NCBI RefSeq assembly: GCF_050908235.1
Contig: NZ_CP194340.1
Reading direction: 5' to 3' (one strand)
Source of the DNA: Pseudoramibacter alactolyticus
GTDB taxonomy: Bacteria; Bacillota; Clostridia; Eubacteriales; Eubacteriaceae
DNA: 64,000 nucleotides
Of this stretch, positions 58,794-64,000 are shown piece by piece. Under the pieces are notes generated by a model that was not told the DNA's origin, did not search any database, and was given only the letters and a program-made list of their open reading frames with translations. A program made the translations under genes and the position numbers. Position 1 is the stretch's first letter. Each line of letters opens with the position of its first letter.

Positions 58794-59765
58794 ATGGCGA
58801 AAGAACAAAAGCAAAAGCGAATCCTTCCTTTTATTGAGCATACCAAAATCTGGCTGTCCATTTCCCTGATTTTAGTGATTATCGCCGTCGGGGCGCTGGG
58901 CGTCCGCGGGCTGAACTTCGGCATTGACTTTGCCGGCGGGACGACGGTGACGGTCAATTTGCACCAAGCCTTCAAAACAGAAGACATTCGAAGTATCACC
59001 AAGACGTTTGATAAGAATGCAGATATCACGTATTCGGGAAATGCCAAGCAAAGCGCTGTGATCAGCACCAAGGTGAGCCTGAACAACTTGCAGCAGAAAA
59101 AGCTGCTGGGGGATTTTCAGAAACGCTACCCGAAGGTTCAACAAAAAGACGTATCGGTGGATCGCATTACAGCCAGTGTCGGGCGAGAAACCACGCGCAA
59201 CACAATTTTGGCATCTTTGGCAGCCATCGCGCTGATCTTGGTTTACGTGACAATCCGGTTTGAATTTTTCTTTGGCTTGGCGTCGGTCATTGCCCTGTTT
59301 CACGATATCATCGTGGTGATCGGGGTGTATGCCCTTTTCCAGATTCAGGTCAATTCGCCGTTTATCGCTGCGATTCTAACCATTCTGGGATATTCGATTA
59401 ACGATACCATTGTCGTGTTTGACCGCATTCGCGAAAATGAAAACGAAATGGGAATGGCGAATATCGCAGAGATGACTAAACTGGTAGATGCCAGCATCAC
59501 CCAGACTTTAAAGCGGAGCATTAACACCGTCGCGACAACGCTGGTGGCCATCATTGCGCTTTATATTTTCGCGGTGGATGCCATTCGCAATTTTGCCATG
59601 CCGCTCATTGTAGGGATTGCCTGCGGGTGCTATTCGTCCATTTTTGTGGCGAGTCCGTTGTGGGTGATTTTCCAAAAACACGCAAAAAAATCGCGTTTCA
59701 ACACGAAGCAGCATAAAAGAGCTAAGAGACGGCGTGACCGAAAAGTTGAAAAAATTGAAGTTTGA
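58794..59765 (+). CDS. secF: Protein translocase subunit SecF
   Basis: 323-residue partner of SecD. NFGIDFAGGTTVTVN near the N-terminus; membrane helices with ILTILGYSINDTIVVFDRIREN. AAGGAGGCAGTC before ATG 58794, 10 bases after secD. The C-terminal tail is very basic (KHKRAKRRRDRKVEK). Terminator follows. Confidence 0.96.
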   Translation: MAKEQKQKRILPFIEHTKIWLSISLILVIIAVGALGVRGLNFGIDFAGGTTVTVNLHQAFKTEDIRSITKTFDKNADITYSGNAKQSAVISTKVSLNNLQQKKLLGDFQKRYPKVQQKDVSVDRITASVGRETTRNTILASLAAIALILVYVTIRFEFFFGLASVIALFHDIIVVIGVYALFQIQVNSPFIAAILTILGYSINDTIVVFDRIRENENEMGMANIAEMTKLVDASITQTLKRSINTVATTLVAIIALYIFAVDAIRNFAMPLIVGIACGCYSSIFVASPLWVIFQKHAKKSRFNTKQHKRAKRRRDRKVEKIEV

Positions 59766-59782
59766 TCATGGTCGAAGCCAGG

Positions 59783-59815
59783 AAAACCGAGCAGAGTTTC
59801 TCTGTTCGGTTTTCT
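59783..59815 (+). terminator. Terminator after secF
   Basis: AAAACCGAGCAGAG-TTT-CTCTGTTCGGTTTTC. Confidence 0.9.
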
Positions 59816-59857
59816 TTAACTGGTGCATTTTCAAAATGAAAAAAGAGAGCAAGGCAG

Positions 59858-61933
59858 ATGATGGAAACCGTTTGGAAATTAAGACAGCCGCAGTCCTCGG
59901 AAAGTGAGGCGCAAATCGAGGAAATTGCAGAAATCTGCAATGTACCAAAGGCAGTGGCGCGCATTGCCCTTTCCCGGGGCTGTGAAGACGCGGAAGCCGC
60001 CATGGCTTATCTGGAACCGAATCCGGAAGATTTTCACGATCCGTGGATGCTGCCGGACATGCGTCTGGCGGTGACGCGCTTGCTGCAGGCCAAGGCTTTA
60101 AAGCAAAAAGTGTGCGTTTACGGAGACTACGATGTGGATGGCACCACCGCCGTCTCCATGTTGCTCAAATATTTGGGTGAGATGGGGCTGGACGTGTGCT
60201 TTAAAATTCCCAACCGTCTGACAGAAGGCTATGGAATGAATGCGCCGGCTGTGCGGACGCTGGCAGCCGACGGCGTCAAACTGATTGTCACGGTGGATAA
60301 CGGTATCGCGGCGAAGGATGAAATTCTGTTGGCGAATGCATTGGGCATCGACGTGATTGTGACAGATCACCATGAATGCCAGGGCGATTTGCCCGAAGCC
60401 TTGGCTGTGATTGACGCCAAGCGGCCGGATTCTGCTTATCCCTTTTCGGAGCTTTGCGGTGCGGGGATTGCCCTCAAACTCATTCAGGCATTGCAGATGG
60501 CAGAGGGAACGGATGCCGATCTGCGGGAATATATCGAATGTGCGGCGATGGCCACGGTGGCGGATATCGTGCCTCTGCAGGATGAGAACCGGCTGATCGT
60601 CCGTCTGGGATTGACCTCGATGAATGAGGACTGCCAGAATCCGGGGATTAAAGCCCTTAAAATCGTTAGTGATATTGAAATGGTCACAGCGGGCAATGTG
60701 GGCTATGTGCTCGCGCCGAAGATCAACGCGGCGGGGCGGCTCGGTGTGGCGGATCGCGTGGTGGATTTATATACCGGTACGGATGCGGCGGCGATCACGG
60801 CGGCGGCCTCCTTTTTAAAAGACGAAAACGAGAAGCGCCAGGCCATCGAGAAAGATATTTACGACCAGGCTTATGCAGCGGTGCAGAGCAAAAAGCTGGA
60901 CCAGAATGTGTTCATTTTGACAGCCGGCGAGGGCTGGCATTCCGGCGTGATCGGTATTGTGGCCAGCCGCCTGCAGGAAACCTGGTATCACCCGGTGATC
61001 GTGGTGGGCATCGACGACGACGGAATGGCGCGAGGTAGCTGCCGATCGGTGGAGGGAATCAACGTTTTTGAGGCGCTTTCGAGTTGTGCATCGCTGTTTG
61101 AGACTTACGGCGGTCATGCCATGGCGGCCGGGTTTTCGATCCGGAAAGAAAATATTGCCGAATTGACAAAGCGCCTGGCGGCTTGGGCAACCGACAACGG
61201 AGCGGCAGCGCATTTAAAAAAGACGATTTATTATGATGGCGATCTGACCAGTCGAGATCTCGATTGGGCGCTGATGGACGGACTGGCAACGTGCGAGCCC
61301 TACGGCGTGGCCAATCCGGGGCCAGTTTTTCAATTTGCGGCGACGGCGCCTTCGGATGTGCGCGCCATGGGCAAGGACGGTGCGCATTTGAGCTTTCGTT
61401 TGGGCAATACGCGCTGCATCGCTTTTGGCGCGGGAGATCAGGCAGCGGCAGCGGTGCGGGGAACCCTGCGTTTTCTGGCTGCGCCCAAGATCAACCATTT
61501 TCGCGGAAAAGACAATATAGAGCTTGTGGTGCGGGATTTGAAACCCGACCCGCTTTACGATAATCGTCAGTGCTGGCATTGGCTTCACATATTGACAAAG
61601 GGTCCGAAAGCGGCGGCTGCCGCATTGCCGATCCGGCAAATGGATGAGGAAGCTCTTTTGCCCGGCCGCGAGGCCTTGGTCGCGGTTTACAGCTTGTTGA
61701 AACATCAGGCAGGCCGGCCGGTCGCCTTTGACGTTTTGATGGATGAGGTGGCGGAGATCAACAGCTTTCAGCTTTTGCTGGCATTAGAAGCTTTCCGTGA
61801 AATCGGAATCATTCAGTATAGGCTCAAAAAAGGCGTGATTTTCTCAAAGATTTGCAAAACAGAACAAAAAAAGGATATTAAAAAGGCGCCGTTAGTGATA
61901 AAATTAAAAAAATATTTATTAAAAAAAGATTGA
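59858..61933 (+). CDS. recJ: Single-stranded-DNA exonuclease RecJ
   Basis: 691-residue 5'-3' exonuclease for recombination and repair. DHH-family motifs: YGDYDVDGTTAVSML, VDNGIAAKDE, VTDHHECQGDLP and AGIALKLIQAL; the DHHA1 part has AGEGWHSGVIGIVASRL and YGGHAMAAGFSI. The last ~100 residues are extra and basic (KKAPLVIKLKKYLLKKD). Start ATG 59858, ribosome site AAGGCAG. Gene order recJ-apt-rel is classic for Firmicutes. Confidence 0.96.
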   Translation: MMETVWKLRQPQSSESEAQIEEIAEICNVPKAVARIALSRGCEDAEAAMAYLEPNPEDFHDPWMLPDMRLAVTRLLQAKALKQKVCVYGDYDVDGTTAVSMLLKYLGEMGLDVCFKIPNRLTEGYGMNAPAVRTLAADGVKLIVTVDNGIAAKDEILLANALGIDVIVTDHHECQGDLPEALAVIDAKRPDSAYPFSELCGAGIALKLIQALQMAEGTDADLREYIECAAMATVADIVPLQDENRLIVRLGLTSMNEDCQNPGIKALKIVSDIEMVTAGNVGYVLAPKINAAGRLGVADRVVDLYTGTDAAAITAAASFLKDENEKRQAIEKDIYDQAYAAVQSKKLDQNVFILTAGEGWHSGVIGIVASRLQETWYHPVIVVGIDDDGMARGSCRSVEGINVFEALSSCASLFETYGGHAMAAGFSIRKENIAELTKRLAAWATDNGAAAHLKKTIYYDGDLTSRDLDWALMDGLATCEPYGVANPGPVFQFAATAPSDVRAMGKDGAHLSFRLGNTRCIAFGAGDQAAAAVRGTLRFLAAPKINHFRGKDNIELVVRDLKPDPLYDNRQCWHWLHILTKGPKAAAAALPIRQMDEEALLPGREALVAVYSLLKHQAGRPVAFDVLMDEVAEINSFQLLLALEAFREIGIIQYRLKKGVIFSKICKTEQKKDIKKAPLVIKLKKYLLKKD

Positions 61934-61941
61934 GGTTAAAT

Positions 61942-62460
61942 ATGGATTTAAAGAGTAAAATTGCGGTCTATCAGGATTTTCCAAAGGCAGGTATCAGTTT
62001 TAAAGATATCAACAGTTTGATTGCCGACGGCGACGCCTTCCGCTACGTTACCGATAAATTCTATGATATCGCTAAGGCACTGGATGTCAATATCGTTTGT
62101 ATTCCGGAGGCTCGGGGTTATATTTTCGGCTCGGCACTGGCCTATAAGCTCGATGTCGGTCTGGTGCCGATCCGCAAACCGGGCAAACTGCCGGGCGAAG
62201 TGATGGCGAAGTCTTACACCTTGGAATACGGCAGCAACACCGTCGAAATTCAAAAGGACGCCATTAGAACCGGAGACCGCGTTTTGATCATAGATGACCT
62301 ATTGGCGACCGGAGGCACCATGAAAGCCGCCATTGATTTGGTTGAACTTTTGGGCGGCGAAGTCTGCGGCGCGCTTTTTTTGATCGAATTGACTGATTTG
62401 AAGGGCCGGGAAACACTGAAAGATTATTATGTCGAATCGCTGGTTAAATACAATATTTAA
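61942..62460 (+). CDS. apt: Adenine phosphoribosyltransferase
   Basis: 172-residue purine salvage enzyme, adenine + PRPP to AMP. FPKAGISFKDI at the start, PEARGYIFGSALAYKL, and PRPP loop VLIIDDLLATGGT. Start ATG 61942; the longer reading from TTG 61930 overlaps recJ. It follows recJ directly and precedes rel. Confidence 0.96.
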   Translation: MDLKSKIAVYQDFPKAGISFKDINSLIADGDAFRYVTDKFYDIAKALDVNIVCIPEARGYIFGSALAYKLDVGLVPIRKPGKLPGEVMAKSYTLEYGSNTVEIQKDAIRTGDRVLIIDDLLATGGTMKAAIDLVELLGGEVCGALFLIELTDLKGRETLKDYYVESLVKYNI

Positions 62461-62530
62461 CGCTGGTTTTGTTTTGTGATAGAAGCTGATTGAAAGAGCG
62501 ATCTGAATTTACTGTGAGAAGGAGGCACGT

Positions 62531-64000
62531 ATGGCAACAGAAGCGGTTAAGCGCAAAATAAGCGACGTGATTGCCTTGGTTAAGAAAAACGAACCAGACG
62601 CGGATACGTCCATGATCATGCGTGCCTTCCAGTTGGCCGATGAAGCGCACGAGGGCCAGAAAAGAAAATCTGGAGAAGAATACATCATCCATCCGGTGGC
62701 GGTGGCTTATATCTTGGCAGAGTACAAGATGGACACGGAAACCATTTGCGCGGCTTTGATGCACGATGTAATTGAGGATACCGATTATACTCACAAGCAA
62801 ATTGCAACCATTTTTAACGCGCGAATTGCCGATTTGGTGGAGGGTGTCACCAAAATCGGGAAAATTGAATATCAGTCGAAGGAAGAAAGTCAGGCCGAGT
62901 ATCTGCGCAAAATGGTCATGGCGATGTCGAGGGATATTCGTGTCATCCTCATTAAATTGGTGGATCGCCTGCACAACATGCGCACCCTCGAATACATGAA
63001 TCCGGCGAAACAGCAGGAAAAAGCGCGGGAAACCTTGGATATTTATGCTCCGATTGCCAACCGTTTGGGGATTCAAGCCATTAAAGGTGAGCTTGAGGAT
63101 TTATCGTTAAAATATCTCGATCCGGAAGGTTATTACGATCTGGTTAAAAAGGTCAAAGCGCGTAAACAAGTTCGGGAAGAATATGTCGATCAGGTGATTG
63201 TCATCCTCAAGGCAAAGATTGACGAGACGGGCATCCCCTGCAAAATTTATGGCCGTTCGAAGCATTTTTATTCGATTTATCGCAAGATGAAGGCTCAGCA
63301 TCGCCAGTTTGACGAAATTTACGACTTGATCGCCGTGCGGGTGATTGTGGATTCTATTAAGGATTGTTATGGCGTGTTGGGGCTGGTCCATACGGAATGG
63401 AAGCCGATTCCCGGGCGTTTCAAAGATTATATCGCGATGCCCAAGCCCAATATGTATCAGTCGATTCATACGACGGTGATTGGCCCCAACGGCGATCCTT
63501 TCGAGGTGCAGATCCGGACGAAAGAGATGCACCGGGTTGCAGAATATGGGATCGCCGCGCATTGGAAATATAAAGAAGGCAAAACCGGCGAAAAAAACGC
63601 GCATTATGAAAAACGTATCGCCTGGATTCGCCAGATTATGGAATGGCAGCAGGAGCTGGATAACGCCGGCGATTTGCTCGAGACGATTAAAGTTGATCTG
63701 TTAAACGAAGAAGTTTATGTATTCTCGCCCAAAGGACAGGTGTTTGAACTGCCGATGGGCTCCTGTCCGCTGGATTTTGCCTATCGCATTCACTCGGACA
63801 TCGGCGATACCTGTGTGGGGGCGCGGGTTAACGGGAAAATCGTTCCGTTGAATTACACCCTTAACAATGGGGACATCGTCGAAGTGATGACCTCTAAGCA
63901 CAGCAACGGTCCCAGCCGCGATTGGCTGAGTTTTGTGAAAAGCGCTCATGCGCGCAATAAAATCCGTCAATATTTCAAACGGGAAGAAAAAGAAGAAAAT
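62531..64000 (+). CDS. relA: (p)ppGpp synthetase/hydrolase Rel, N-terminal part
   Basis: Bifunctional stringent-response enzyme; 490 residues visible, cut off by the window end (full length ~730-750). HD hydrolase domain with HEGQKRKSGEEYIIHP and MHDVIEDT (HD pair intact), then VDRLHNMRTL. Synthetase domain with GRSKHFYSIYRKM, YDLIAVRVIV and MYQSIHTTVIG. TGS domain begins near 398 (EVYVFSPKGQVFELP). Start ATG 62531 after AGGAGGC. Both activities look intact, as expected of the single long Rel in Firmicutes. Confidence 0.96.
   Translation, partial: MATEAVKRKISDVIALVKKNEPDADTSMIMRAFQLADEAHEGQKRKSGEEYIIHPVAVAYILAEYKMDTETICAALMHDVIEDTDYTHKQIATIFNARIADLVEGVTKIGKIEYQSKEESQAEYLRKMVMAMSRDIRVILIKLVDRLHNMRTLEYMNPAKQQEKARETLDIYAPIANRLGIQAIKGELEDLSLKYLDPEGYYDLVKKVKARKQVREEYVDQVIVILKAKIDETGIPCKIYGRSKHFYSIYRKMKAQHRQFDEIYDLIAVRVIVDSIKDCYGVLGLVHTEWKPIPGRFKDYIAMPKPNMYQSIHTTVIGPNGDPFEVQIRTKEMHRVAEYGIAAHWKYKEGKTGEKNAHYEKRIAWIRQIMEWQQELDNAGDLLETIKVDLLNEEVYVFSPKGQVFELPMGSCPLDFAYRIHSDIGDTCVGARVNGKIVPLNYTLNNGDIVEVMTSKHSNGPSRDWLSFVKSAHARNKIRQYFKREEKEEN

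Noticed and set aside
1..64000. CRISPR arrays, tRNA or rRNA genes, prophage or intact IS elements, toxin-antitoxin loci of known type
   Set aside because: No regular direct repeats, cloverleaf motifs, transposase genes or phage structural genes were recognised by reading; a covariance-model scan would be decisive.

Overview
The window looks like chromosomal DNA of a moderate-GC Clostridia-type Firmicute. Supporting points are the gene order tig-clpP-clpX-lon-ysxC, an FMN-riboswitch ribDEBAH operon, strong Shine-Dalgarno sites, TTG/GTG starts, and sigma-A promoters often of the extended TGCTATAAT kind. The start carries one-carbon genes of acetogen type (formate-THF ligase, FchA, FolD). Eubacteriaceae (Eubacterium/Pseudoramibacter-like) is my best guess for the family, but this is inference. 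No rRNA, tRNA, CRISPR array or intact insertion sequence was found.

Layout. 1-2.4 kb: methyl-branch folate genes. 2.6-5.6 kb: a membrane protein with an XRE regulator, a strange alpha/beta-hydrolase homologue, and three unknown small proteins. 5.6-9.1 kb: a visibly AT-richer stretch with an FGGY sugar kinase and a serine hydrolase, probably acquired. 9.1-15.3 kb: a broken YcxB-like gene, a first Lon protease under a CIRCE element, and the OpuA osmolyte importer. 15.3-18 kb: small proteins, a candidate small RNA and an ECF S component. 18-22.6 kb: metY and a pantothenate operon (panG, frameshifted; panB; panC; panD). 22.8-24.4 kb: unknown genes and a NUDIX hydrolase. 24.5-28.4 kb: FMN riboswitch and riboflavin operon. 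28.4-35.5 kb: HAD hydrolase, purC, thrC-thrB on the minus strand; hom-lysC on the plus strand. 35.5-39.6 kb: thyX, YgjP-type metallopeptidase, a broken DUF1097-like gene, a 3-hydroxyacyl-CoA dehydrogenase and a nitroreductase. 39.7-43.4 kb (minus): a decayed flavoprotein reductase, a YolD/Y-family polymerase pair and a CsoR regulator. 43.5-48.5 kb: radC, an RluA-type synthase, PBP1A and nth. 48.6-55.9 kb: tig-clpP-clpX-lon-ysxC-queG. 56-64 kb: gltX-secD-secF, recJ-apt-rel (rel runs off the end).

Functional themes. Folate C1 flow is split between a FolD that lacks cyclohydrolase residues and a separate FchA. Aspartate-family amino acids (lysC, hom, thrC, thrB, metY), pantothenate and riboflavin are made locally. 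Protein quality control is heavy: two LonA paralogues, ClpXP and trigger factor. Four genes are broken by frameshifts (YcxB-like, panG, DUF1097-like, flavoprotein reductase). That points to ongoing gene decay or, for homopolymer sites, possible assembly error.

Most unusual items: a hydrolase-fold protein with Cys in place of the nucleophile Ser and Arg in place of the catalytic His, flanked by Lys/Arg-rich tails; a CIRCE plus terminator-like leader in front of lon; a perfect 19-bp palindrome at the opuA start site; a promoter-terminator unit without a gene near 15.8 kb; and several microproteins with their own promoters. No defence or other multi-gene system that is clearly new was recognised.
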